Assembly (NCBI RefSeq): GCF_000003605.2
Contig: NW_003105111.1
Span: forward strand, 311,661-331,879
Source of the DNA: Saccoglossus kowalevskii
Lineage: Eukaryota > Hemichordata > Enteropneusta > Harrimaniidae
Direction of reading: 5' to 3'
Length of the DNA stretch: 20,219 nt
The position numbers and the translations under genes were made by a program. The notes below the pieces were generated by a model, which made no database searches, had not been told where the DNA came from, and saw only the letters and a list, made by a program, of their open reading frames with translations. Shown here one piece after another: positions 9,432-19,414 of this stretch (position 1 is the first letter of the stretch; each line of letters starts with the position of its first letter).

Positions 9432-9809
9432 CTTTTTCAAAACAGATAGCAACCCTCTTCCAAATTGGATTCTATGAGTGGAACTTTTTTTCTGCAATTT
9501 ATAATTTGTGGAAGTTTTCTTTTGCAAGTAATTTCCATTCTGTGCAATCGTACTACATATCATTTTTTTTTTTTATCAAGCCTGTATTTGTTGAATATGT
9601 GGAATTTTGTTGTTCAATTTTAGGGAGTCAGCCCTCGTGAGGGAAATGGTATCGTTACCTATATTGTATTAGATTGATCACAACACACTAGTCTATGTAG
9701 GTGAAATGACACAGCGAATGGCAAATGAAGTATTAAGACTTGGTCATCGGGGGTGGGGGGGGGGTGTTCCTTTAGAAAAGACCATAGTTTCAGTACAATG
9801 CATTTAGAG

Positions 9810-9980
9810 TCAAGGGGCACATATCTGCAGCATTATAAAGCTAGGAAGCCATATGTGTGTGTTGGTAGGGATGTCGTATGTTCAGCATATGAAGCTAGGG
9901 AGCCCTACCTTGTAGAGTTGGCAGGTGTCATATTTTCAGCATTATAAAGATAGGGTAGCATATCCTCAGCATTATAGAGT
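9810..9980 (+). repeat. Degenerate left flank of the 31-bp tandem array
   Basis: Four loosely conserved units sharing a CATAT block, TCAGCATTATAAAG and a CTAGGG-like end. They resemble the core array's CCATTATAAACCTAGGGG but have different spacers. They appear to be older, unhomogenised members of the same repeat. Confidence 0.75.
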
Positions 9981-10606
9981 TAGGGGGGTCATTTGTTGGG
10001 CCATTATAAACCTAGGGGGTCATTTGTTGGGCCATTATAAACCTAAGGGGTCATTTGTTGGCCATTATAAACCTAAGGGGTCATTTGTTAGGGCCATTAT
10101 AAACCTAAGGGGTCATTTGTTGGCCATTATAAACCTGAGGGGTCATTTGTTGGGCCATTATAAACCTGAGGGGTCAAGTGTTGGCCATTATAAACCTGAG
10201 GGGTCATTTGTTGGGCCATTATAAACTGAGGGGTCATTTGTTGGGCCATTATAAACTGAGGGGTCATTTGTTGGGCCATTATAAACTGAGGGGTCATTTG
10301 TTGGGCTATTATAAACTGAGGGGTCATTTGTTGGACCATTATAAACCTGAGGGGTCATTTGTTGGGCCATTATAAACCTAAGGGGTCATTTGTTGGGCCA
10401 TTATAAACCTGAGGGGTCATTTGTTGGACCATTATAAACCTGAGGGGTCATTTGTTGGACCATTATAAACCTGAGGGGTCATTTGTTGGGCCATTATAAA
10501 CCTAAGGGGTCATTTGTTGGGCCATTATAAACCTAAGGGGTCATTTGTTGGGCCATTATAAACCTAAGGGGTCATTTGTTGGTAATTATAAACCTAATGG
10601 GACATA
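9981..10606 (+). repeat. 30-31-bp tandem repeat array, 20 conserved units
   Basis: The consensus unit reads AACCTRAGGGGTCATTTG then TTGGGCCATTATA. Unit starts step by 30 or 31 bp, with 20 copies of GGGGTCA from about 9985 to about 10576. Variants cluster: four neighbouring units share AAACTGAGG (two bases shorter than AACCTGAGG), and TTGGACC occurs in several units. There are no spacers, so this is a minisatellite and not a CRISPR array. Open frames on both strands are by-products of the periodic sequence. Confidence 0.98.
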
Positions 10607-13051
10607 TCAGAAATTCTCCTTTCCATCTATGGCTTCTCGAAATTTGTTGAGTTGGAAATCAGTTTTAAAAACTAAAGCAGTATAAATTGCTTCCAATGCA
10701 AAATGTTTACCCTACATTTGATAAATGCGTTCTTATAAAAACACAGGTTTGACATTCCATGCATACGAACACAATCAGACATCTTATCTCTGCATGGAAC
10801 TAGCCTAATAGAATAATCAACTTTCATTATTTGTTATGTAATTTCACACCAGGCCTTACAATAAATATGTGGCAGTATATATTTATATTACATGATAGAA
10901 CGAGGAGGAACTATTTTATTTACATGTCGCCTCGCTTACTGAAAGGTTGTGTATTCAATACACAGAGGAAAAGCAGCTCTGTGATTGGTTAAAAACATGC
11001 GCCCTACACTTGTTGAAAGTTTATAAATATTACTATTTATAATGTAAGAAAAGCACAGTATATTAATTATACAAAGTTGTTATATTTAGATACTTTATAT
11101 TACCAGGTTCAAAATACCTTAAATATGAAGGTATTTTTAATGATGGGTACATTACTGTCAGTGTTGTCATGGCTAACAGTGCTAACCTTTTTTTTATTAC
11201 TTCTGTCAACTTGTCAGTTTCTATGGTAATGGTGAACAATGTTGGATGTTGATAATTTACATATTTTTTTGGTAACTATAAACTGTACATAATAAAAGCA
11301 ATTGTAATATGGGATACATGATCTGTGGTATGTTTGTATGGAGGCTCCTCGTACTCCCCCCCCCCAGAACATTAATTGCATGTGGAGTCTACTCAATGAG
11401 TAGCAGCTATGTAGGGGAAGTTCTGCGGTGTATAGAGGCAACTGTAAATACAGATGCTCTGTAAAGTAACAGCACAGTGTTACAATTATTTAATATGCGT
11501 ACGAAACTACTATTCTAGAATGTATGTAGCGTTTCACTCACTTTACACAGCTAGTGATTAGCTACAAAGCCATTTTTGATAAATGGATATACTGCAGTGC
11601 ACTGTGGGTAATAAGACATTTCTAGCAGTGTATCTAGGCATTACTGATAAACAATATTTTCCAAAAGTGCATCTTGTTTTTAAGCGTTAACGGTCGATGT
11701 GCAGTGCGTGTTGATAATTTGTGTTTACATGTATTGTATAGATCGCTAGATTTCCAACAGATTTGAGATGTTGATCTGAATCAGATTACCGGTAAAACTA
11801 TTGTACTTAGTCTAATTCCTATCATGACAAAATGGGTCTTGGCCAATGGCCTCAGCATGGTCTGCCGAAGGATCCTTTTTTCCCCCCACTTAAATAGTCT
11901 TTCAGTTCAGGGACATCAAATCAGGACATATTGTATTGAAAAAATGCTATTGAAAATAAGAAAAATACATGGCAAGTTTATACAGATTAAAAAAAAAATT
12001 CAAGCCCACACTGCACTTTAGTCCTTTGAACCTCAACAACTATCTGATGAGTTAACAGTGCAGAGCTAACATTTTATGCAATTTGATGGTTTATGAACAG
12101 TCACAGCATCCACATGGACAAATGAAAACCTGTGAAATATTCACGGCTACAAAATTTAACGATTTCGAACAACTATATTTATAGTTGTCTGCTTTTTTTA
12201 ACACAGAAAATTTGGCACAAATGTTTTTCAGAGCAATGTGAAATCAATTTGGCTAATTACATGTTGGTCAAAAATAATAAACGTTGTACCAGGTACATAC
12301 AAAACGAAGGAAAGAAAACACATCACAAGATTGTTCATTTTATACACACAATATAAAAAAATTCATTACATGATTATAATACATTTTATTACTTCATTAT
12401 TTAATAGTGAAAAATACTAGAATACAGGTATTTAAAGTCTGATATTTAATATACAGTAATGTATAAATGTAATCTGAATATATGGAAATGCTATTCCAGC
12501 AGAATTTCAACTTTGAGCAGCAATTCAAACTGGTTATATAGTAAATACATTTGAGATTAACTATGACCACATGTTAAATTGTGACACTCCAACCAAAGGT
12601 CAAACACTGTACACTTGAGGTTTTTGAGACATTAACTTTTTTATTTGTACACCGACTTTGATCAAGACCTTCAGGCCGTGGAGAGTTGTGTTTATTTGAT
12701 CTAAAAGTAATGAAGAAATTACAAAGCTATCATTAAATTACAACCTAAGAAAAGACTCAACGAAAACAACATATTGAAAAACTTGAAAAATTCTTAATTT
12801 TGAATTGTGTACAAAGGTTTCAGAGAAGCAATCTATTATGTGAAAGAACACATTTATGCACAATTGCTATCTTACGGTAAGTGTTTAGTGATTTATAAAT
12901 TTTACCATTTAGTGAGATCAGTCTTACACCCAATCATTTGTTAAATTTAAAATTATCGATAATCATGCGTTCAGGTATTTTTCATTGACACATTACTCAG
13001 TTAAGGCAGCACATTCCTGGAAAACTGAGTCTTTATGGGAAAAAAAACAAA
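10607..13051. other. Intergenic, no gene recognised
   Basis: AT-rich DNA with short frames only (longest about 75 residues, none with a recognisable domain). It contains a small palindrome around 10948-10964 (TGTGTATT/AATACACA) and homopolymer runs. I found no convincing exon or RNA gene. Confidence 0.55.
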
Positions 13052-13052
13052 C

Positions 13053-13090
13053 CCTGTCCTGTCCTGTCCTGTCCTGTCCTGTCCTGTCCT
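13053..13090. repeat. (CCTGT)n pentanucleotide microsatellite
   Basis: About seven and a half uninterrupted CCTGT units. Followed by a short GC-richer stretch of no recognised function. Confidence 0.96.
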
Positions 13091-13824
13091 GCACTGCCCA
13101 CCAGGGGTCTCCGCCGTATGCTTGATACAGGAATATGGAAAACTATGATACAAATATAAAGATGAAAAGGTACTTGGGGAAAATGTAATAAGTTAGATGT
13201 TGAATTGTAATTTGAATTGAAAATAATACAACTACATTTATATTATGATTACATTAATATGAAAATTTTTCTTAGTAATTGCCAAAATATTAATAGAAAT
13301 ATTTACTATATTAAATAAATTATCAGTCTCCATTTGTATTCAAGGTAAATCACAGAGTTAGACCCTGCATTTCGATGTGGACAAACAAATAATACAGCTC
13401 AGCGGCAAGTACCGGTAGTAAAAATTACAGATTTAATATTTTTAATACCCTGTAATATTTTTGAATGCCAAAATATACCCCCCCCCTCCCCGCCATGGTT
13501 ACAAATGTAAAGGAAATGGTGGACACAATGTCGGGTGAGAATGGAAGAATATTTGAGGCAAAAACAAATTTCTAGGTTCTCTCACTCTCAATGAGATCTC
13601 GGCGGCCATTTATGTCAAAGGTCATTTGGTTACCGTGAATTGTGTCAATTATGCAAGAGACAAATAATCATGAATTTTAGTGAAATTGTTTTTGAAGTGA
13701 AAATTTCACTGGGAATTCTAAAGACCATTGAATCATGAAAATTCCCAGCAGGAAAAAATTGATTGTATTCGCCAACTGTGTCTCATCCTTTCTTAACTAG
13801 CACATGAAAAGCTATGTATGTATG

Positions 13825-13855
<31 letters not shown>

Positions 13856-15614
13856 GTAAATTATACAAAGAAGACAAAATTCTGTGAAAGTGTAGCAAAA
13901 CAAAAATGTGACATATTCTAACATCCATCCATGCATACCCAGTGTATTTTAATCCAATTTTGATATTTGTTCAAGAAGTAAATCTGTGAACTGAATATAA
14001 TAAACTTCGATATATTATACAATAATTTTATATAAATTATATTTTGCTAAAATAAATGAAATTTTGAAGAATTAAAAAAACAAAACAATTAGTAATCTAA
14101 CAGAATTTTAAACCGATATATTACTAAATTCTAGCAAATAATTATGTAGTCAAATTTTCAAAAGAAGCAAAATTTCAGAGTTTTTAGTACTGAGATTTCA
14201 AAAATAAAACACTAAAGTAACAATAAATGGGATTTGTAGATCAGGATTTATAGTTCAAGTGCTTGCAAACTTCAGACATTTATAGCACATATATGCACAT
14301 CTATTCATTCATTTCATGATCCAATTCAAGATAGCCGATTGGTGGCCATTTTAAAGCTAGAAATACATCAACATTAAATATTTCTGCCATTTTCCTGTGC
14401 TTGGTATTACATTGAACAGGTGGCAACTTGATACACGTCATTTTATTTTACCGATCTGAGAGAAAGAGACCGACTGGCAGCTATTTTTGTTGTCAAAAAT
14501 GTTGTTCCAAAGCCATGACATGTCTGGATGGATTTACATTAAAACTTTACCCATACACACTTTATATGGGTCTGTTGATTCCTGGCATTATGCAACCACG
14601 TCTAATATTTAACTTCCATATATAGTATTTTATTTTACTATCACAATAATTTGTTATAAAAATATTTAATGCATGTCACTGTGGTTTATCGGGTACTGTC
14701 TAAACATAACCACTGATTTTTTTCAAGTCTCACACACAGTTTTATAGAATTTGATTTATGATTACACCTTTGGCAACTATTTTTGGATGGGAAAAAAACC
14801 TGGAATAACTTAAAGCTTCATCATTTAGATTTTTTAAAAGCATGTAAGAAGATTTTAATTTCTGAATATTTCAAATTCCAAAGTTTATTTACATTTGACT
14901 ACAGTCCCTTTGAAGGTCTGTGATTGAATTAGGATTTTAACTGCCATGGTTCAGTACATATGGACTCTTCTCTACACCTGTTCTCTGCATACCAATTATT
15001 ATTGATTTTAAAGTCCATCTATGGTTTTGTCAATTATAATTCTAAATAAAATAAAAAAATAAACATCAATGATCCTTGGGTTTACTTATGGATAAAAGTG
15101 CTTTAGTGATGTAGACGAATACTGCATTGTTAGTTTTAAGCCAATCCCTAACATGTTTAATCACTTTGCAAATTAAGATTCATGTTGGCAAACTAAAATA
15201 CATGTATGTCTTTCTGATTAACCTTCTTGTGGGTGAAGTTAATTGATAAATTAAAATTGATGAAAATGACAAAAAACTTTTTGTAGACTAATCCATTGGT
15301 GACTGGTAAAAGCAAAAGCTTGGAATATCGAAGAGTTCAAGAGTTCAAAAAGTCTAATATTTAATTGTAAAATTGTCAATTTTTAATTTAAAACAAATTT
15401 TAAGTTGATTTGGTCAAATTTGAGATTTATTTTGTTATCCTTATTACTTAAATACATCCTTATTATCAATACTCAATGATTATATTCACAACTGTCAAAA
15501 GTCCCTGAATGGTACGAGTTGCCATGACAATTTGAAGTGAATATTAATGCACCACATCCTTGCATCGCTTCTGTCCAAATTCAGTCCCATGTGATGCACA
15601 CAAGGCATGCAAAA
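13091..15614. other. Intergenic, no gene recognised
   Basis: AT-rich, with a TATG/TA microsatellite and a pair of small perfect hairpins at 13679-13748. A short stretch near 13597-13640 carries CGGCGGCCATTT (YY1-like) and TCAAAGGTCA (nuclear-receptor-like) motifs, but there is no gene beside it. Confidence 0.5.
13813..13855. repeat. (TATG)n/(TA)n microsatellite
   Basis: A few TATG units run directly into about twelve TA units. Confidence 0.96.
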
Positions 15615-15803
15615 TACTGTAAAATACTTTATTTTAGCTGGAATTAATTTTCGCTGAAAAGACATTTTGGGTGTTTTAGTATGGAATTTATTTTCACTGA
15701 TTTTTGATGAGTTGAATGTAAAATATCGGGAAAAAGGTATATTGGCTGGATTTTATTTTCACTGATTCATTCTTTTAGCGAAAATAAAGCATTCTACAGT
15801 GTA
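15615..15803. mobile_element. MITE family A, copy A1 (about 189 bp)
   Basis: Terminal inverted repeats: TACTGTAAAATACTTTATTT on the left and, reversed, ACTGTAGAATGCTTTATTTT on the right. The interior is built from repeated forms of GGAATTTATTTTCRCT in both directions. Non-coding. It lies beyond the 3' end of the phosphatase gene. Confidence 0.85.
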
Positions 15804-15939
15804 TTGTTTACACAACAAATATATCACTTTAATTTTGAATTGATCTCAGCCAATTACACAATATGAGCTACAAAACCACAAAGTTTACAAAAATGTTGAT
15901 GCCCATGGTATGTCAACTTTTCTAAAATCGTGCCTGAAT

Positions 15940-16235
15940 TAAAAATTTATGTTCAATTAACCATTCTCTGTTAATTATTTTTACTAACTTGAACTTTGAA
16001 TAATAGTTAACTTTACAGTGAGCTACTGGCAACATGGATTTTTTTGTTTGTTTAATGTCCACACATTTACTAACTTTAATTAACAGTTCACTAACCATGA
16101 AACTAAAAGTTCAGTTGACCAGTTTTGTTTAATAATTATTAATCGTAATTTTAGTGAACACTTAATTTTAACTAGGCATGATTTTGTAAAAGAAAGTCAT
16201 GGTTTCTAAAATACAGACATTTTGTAACAAGGTGA
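15940..16235. mobile_element. Diverged copy of palindromic element D (D2)
   Basis: Shares the ordered blocks GTTCAATTAAC, AACTTTGAAT, GATTTTTTTGTTTGTTTAA and a GGTTTCTRAAATA-like end with D1 (17505-18160). It begins only about 24 bp beyond the phosphatase stop codon, so it probably forms much of that gene's 3'UTR. Confidence 0.55.
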
Positions 16236-16258
16236 TTTCGTGTCTTGGTGCTTCAACA

Positions 16259-16454
16259 TTATTGCAGTTTTAAAAATTTCATTGTGTTTTCACGACTATC
16301 GTCCCCTAACTTTGAATGGATTCTCCCTAACCAATAACCTTTAATACCTTGACCTTTAACCGACCAATTAATTAGCAAGAAGTATTTTCGCAACACGTCT
16401 TGGTCTTCTTGTGTAAAACCAATGGATATCAGATAGGATTCAACTGACCCATAT
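16259..16454 (-). CDS. Phosphatase last coding exon and stop
   Basis: The acceptor is TTTATTTTTTACAG|ATATGG; phase 2 in. It encodes YGSVESYLISIGFTQEDQDV and LRKYFL, the conserved end of the domain. About 38 further residues of no recognised type follow to TAA at 16261-16259. The tail could be genuine or could be replaced by alternative splicing near LRKYFL. Confidence 0.82.
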
Positions 16455-17403
16455 CTGTAAAAAATAAATAGTTAATTTAGTAAAATATTTACTCCAGTAA
16501 ATTATGCAACAGCTGTCTCCTCGATAACCACAAATGACTGTAATATGCAAATATGAGCTAACAGTCGCATAACAAAAAAAATCGAAAAATAATTTCAAAA
16601 ACTGTTTTGTGTGGCTTAGTGGTTAAATAAACAGCACTCACTTTTCGTCAATATAGTCCAATAGAGATGCCATTGTTTCCGGCCTAGCTGATATGAAATC
16701 CTCTGAAAAATCAAACTTCTTGACGATTTCATCATGAACTCGACTCCTGATAGGAGCCAATAATGTCTGGAATAAAAAAACATCAGCAAAAAATATAATA
16801 TATGCTACACAATTGTACAAATGATGACTTACGACTCTACACAGTTTAGTGATGAAGATTCGATTTAAATCACCTTCATCATGTATTGAAATTCACTAAA
16901 CAAATCTGTGAATGACAGCTTCTGCAATTGCATTCCGGTGAAAATTTTTACCAAAAATGTTGTATTGTTAAAAATAATGATACACACAAGTACCAATTCA
17001 AGATCGCTAAAATACAGTACTTACATGAAAATAGATACTGTGGAATACTTTATTTTCGCTTGGAATTTATTTTCGCTATTTTCGCTGGAGGGATGATTCC
17101 GTGAAAATAAAATCCAGGGAATACACTTTTTTTCCTATATTTCACATTACACTCATCAAAAATCAGTGAAAATAAATTCCATACAAAACGCCCAAAAAGC
17201 CTTTCCAGCGAAAATTAATTCCAGCGAAAATAAAGTATTCCACAGTATACTCACCTCTGATAGAGCATAGTCTTCACAAACCGCTTCTCGAGACATTCCA
17301 ACTAATTTTTGAAGAAGGGCAACAAAAATACCAGTCCGGTCTTTTCCATGGGCGCAGTTTATCAGAGCTGGCAAGTTATTTCTATCCGAGATAATTTTGA
17401 GAG
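16259..17403 (-). CDS. PtpB-like tyrosine phosphatase (Y_phosphatase3 type), 3' part of a gene; 5' exons not found
   Basis: Minus-strand exons 17403-17255, 16766-16642 and 16454-16259 join in frame and give about 155 residues up to a TAA stop. Seen: a phosphatase P-loop NCAHGKDRTG with catalytic Cys at 17356-17354 and Arg at 17338-17336 (C-x5-R). It is followed by VALLQKLVGMSREAVCEDYA, then a C-terminal helical part with ARPETMASLLDYIDEKYGS and YLISIGFTQEDQDVLRKYFL. The order and spacing of these blocks match the C-terminal half of the family containing Mycobacterium PtpB (GKDRTG loop, ADY, YGS...YL...G). Family knowledge: these enzymes hydrolyse phosphotyrosine, and some act on phosphoserine/threonine or phosphoinositides. 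Inference: an animal cytosolic phosphatase with unknown substrate. Odd: Asn replaces the usual His before the catalytic Cys. The first base of the leading split codon and the N-terminal half are missing from what I can read. Introns carry transposons of families A and D. Confidence 0.85.
16642..16766 (-). CDS. Phosphatase exon, C-terminal helical region
   Basis: The acceptor is TTTTTTATTCCAG|ACATT and the donor is GACGAAAA|GTGAGT on the minus strand; phase 0 in, phase 2 out. It encodes TLLAPIRSRVHDEIVKKFDF and then SEDFISARPETMASLLDYID. The blocks align by spacing with the region after the P-loop helix of PtpB-type enzymes. Confidence 0.87.
17036..17247. mobile_element. MITE family A, copy A2 (212 bp), in a phosphatase intron
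   Basis: Termini TACTGTGGAATACTTTATTT and, reversed, TACTGTGGAATACTTTATTT are identical over at least 20 bases. The outer TA on each side fits a TA target duplication. On the minus strand the element begins at intron position +8, immediately after the donor GTGAGT. Confidence 0.9.
17255..17403 (-). CDS. Phosphatase exon with the catalytic P-loop
   Basis: On the minus strand the acceptor is TTTCCATTGCAG|CT and the donor is TCAGAG|GTGAGT. There are two bases of a split codon, then 49 codons from LKIISDRNNLPALI through NCAHGKDRTG to YALSE. The previous exon must therefore end in phase 1; a final G would give Ala. The TIR of MITE copy A2 begins just after the donor. Confidence 0.88.
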
Positions 17404-17477
17404 CTGCAATGGAAATACAAAAGCATTGTTAAAGGTGTAGGTAAACGGTGAGTTTACAAAATTTTGTAAGTCAGCAG

Positions 17478-17519
17478 AATTTTGCTCACTTAATCTTGTG
17501 GTAAATAGTGAGCAAAATT
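17478..17519. repeat. Perfect 13-bp inverted repeat (hairpin) at the edge of element D1
   Basis: AATTTTGCTCACT (17478-17490) and AGTGAGCAAAATT (17507-17519) are exact reverse complements with a 16-nt loop. It may be the outer end of D1 or an independent small insertion. Confidence 0.8.
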
Positions 17520-18160
17520 TTTTCGAGTTACGAAATTTACCACGCCCACTTTTGCAAAACCGCGTCCCAAATTGTAACTCAATGTTCAATTAACAGTTAA
17601 CCAAACTTTGAGTTACGGGTAACAGATTTTTTGATTTGTTTAACGTTCAAAACTCAAATTTTCATTATCTGTTCACTGAACTTCAAATAACAGGTAATAT
17701 ACAACACTACTGTAGAATACTTTATTTTCGCTTGGAATTAATTTTCGCTATTTTCGCTGAAGGAATGAACCAGTGAAAATAAAAACCAGCGAATATACCT
17801 TTTTTTCCTATATTTTACATTCAACTTGTCAAAAATCAGTGAAAATAAATTCCATACAAAGCACCAAAAATATCTTTTCAGTGAAAATTAATTCCAGCTA
17901 AAATAAAGTATTTTACAGTAAGCGAAACAAAAATATATATGTTGGCTGTAATTCAAAGTTCGGGTAACTGTCAATTAAAGTTTGAGTTACTAAATTTGGA
18001 TGTTCAACAAAAACAAAAAAATAGGTTGCCCATAATTCAAAGTTCAGTGAACAATTTGAGTGTGGTTTTGCAAAAGTGGGCGTGGTTTCTGAAATATGGG
18101 CATGGTCATTTTTCTAACTATGTTTTCGTAACTTGATGTTCGTAACTCGAACAATTCAGC
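17505..18160. mobile_element. Long palindromic element D1 with MITE A3 nested in its loop
   Basis: The left arm (about 17520-17707) and right arm (about 17921-18160) are inverted copies. ACCACGCCCACTTTTGCAAA plus ACC (17539-17561) is exactly inverted at 18064-18086. Further matched blocks include TTCGAGTTACGAA, CAAATTGT, AACTTTGARTTAYGGG and ATTTTTTKRTTT. The arms are diverged and the loop is filled by copy A3. No target duplication was identified with confidence. It lies upstream of the P-loop exon, probably in an intron. Confidence 0.82.
17708..17920. mobile_element. MITE family A, copy A3 (213 bp), nested in D1
   Basis: Left terminus TACTGTAGAATACTTTATTT; the right terminus reversed reads TACTGTAAAATACTTTATTT. 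It is nearly co-linear with A2 along its length and carries TA at both ends. Its position between the two D1 arms shows it entered after D1. Confidence 0.9.
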
Positions 18161-18297
18161 ATCTTATAAAATACTATGATAAAGTGCTTTTAAATGTTGT
18201 GTTTTGATTACTAGATTATTATTGCTAATTGACTACAATGTCAATACATTTTAAGTACAATGTATCCAGATCAAAGTATGGTCTTAATAAAACTGTT

Positions 18298-19414
18298 TTA
18301 AGGTAGCGAGACTATTATTTGTGTTGAAAATTACGATTTTCACATTTATTTATTAATTGATGAAATGCACGATAAACTTTCATCTGACAAAGTCAACGTA
18401 ACCTAAAATGTCATGTAAGTTGGTTAAAATGTAGATTTTCTGAAGGGAAGCAAGGCAGCTTCAGTAGTGTTTTCTAAAATCAACAACACAGGTTTAATTT
18501 GTGTGCCTATAAGTTTCAAAGATTAACTCAAGACAAAGCAATGTTAGGATGTGTTATCAGTAGCTATCTGACACACAATGAGTGTTTCCAAACATTTGAG
18601 TGGTTTGTCTCTGCCCCTGTTTGTTTCACAGATTAGTCATTTGCATATGAATGTGTCAGACACAAGGTCACACAGCCACTGAAAAAAATCATTGATTTTA
18701 GTGTTTTCATATGCCGAATTTATCCAATTATAGCTATCCCATTGCTTTATTTTGTTTTGGTTTCCAATAGCCTTACACATTTGGATGCCCCTACACATGT
18801 TAAAACAGACCTTGATGGGAAAACGAATCACTTGTGCAGATAAACAAGCTTGAAAATCTTTGCTGTGACTTCATCGACGTTTTCTAGGAGTTTTTCAAGA
18901 TACAAGGTCTTTAACAAAAAATAACGTATACTTATTGTCGTCGGATTAACACCAAATTTTCACAGCTTTTAAGGTGACAGTGAGAGGAACTTGAATGTGT
19001 CCAGACAAACTATTTCATCGATTATTTACCAACGAGTTCTGGTTTGAGTTGGGGGCAATGGGATTAAAACAGTAATTGAAATTCCGCACACTATTTTTTA
19101 AAATGCGTTGCTTGAATAAAATTGACCAGACACATTCAATTTACCAGTCTATTGAACAACTAGGAAAAGTGAAAAAAAAATACTTCTTATGGCCAGCATA
19201 AATGCGTAATTATTTTTTTTACAGAAAAAGTAATTTTTCACCTTTGATTGAGTAACGCGTCGTAGAATGCAGATACCGACATGCAAAATACACTTGTGAA
19301 AAGCTTGAAGTCTGGCGATTCTAAAAATATATACTTTCCCGGGTCTATTTGTAGTCATTTAGTCACAATTAGAAGATGAAAACAAGTATGCAAATAATAG
19401 TCCCGCTACCTTAA
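18298..19414. mobile_element. TTAA-flanked inverted-repeat transposon F, 1.1 kb, non-autonomous
   Basis: TTAA at 18298-18301 and 19411-19414 flanks 20-bp inverted termini GGTAGCGAGACTATTATTTG and, reversed, GGTAGCGGGACTATTATTTG (one mismatch). TTAA duplication points to the piggyBac or Kolobok groups; the terminus does not decide which. The interior has no transposase-length frame, so mobilisation would need an enzyme in trans. Possibly intronic in the phosphatase gene. Confidence 0.85.

Noticed and set aside
9925-10375. Overlapping open frames of 60-99 codons on both strands
   Set aside because: They come from the periodic 30-31-bp array, which lacks stop codons in several frames. The repeated peptides have no start context or domain.
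9981-10606. CRISPR-like repeat array
   Set aside because: Units are directly adjacent with no unique spacers, and the DNA is eukaryotic.
11139-11251. Short hydrophobic plus-strand frame (MMGTLLSVLSWLTVLT) after TATA-like and CCAAT-like motifs
   Set aside because: Only about 37 codons, partly a T-run giving phenylalanines; no homology recognised.
11824-12021. 65-codon plus-strand frame
   Set aside because: No recognisable domain, lysine-rich from AT-rich sequence at its end, and no splice or homology support.
16609-16632. GTGGCTTAGTGGTTAA, a tRNA A-box-like sequence suggesting another SINE or tRNA
   Set aside because: No B box or tRNA fold follows, and the sequence runs directly into the exon donor.
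17375-17589. Minus-strand frame running upstream of the P-loop exon
   Set aside because: It is in a different frame from the phosphatase, crosses the acceptor and overlaps element D1.
18831-18959. Minus-strand 43-codon frame with a coding-like look (LYLEKLLENVDEV), preceded by a possible acceptor, considered as the missing upstream phosphatase exon
   Set aside because: The possible donor (GTTTAT) gives phase 0, while the next exon requires phase 1. The frame also lies inside TTAA element F, so it is more likely chance or a transposon remnant.
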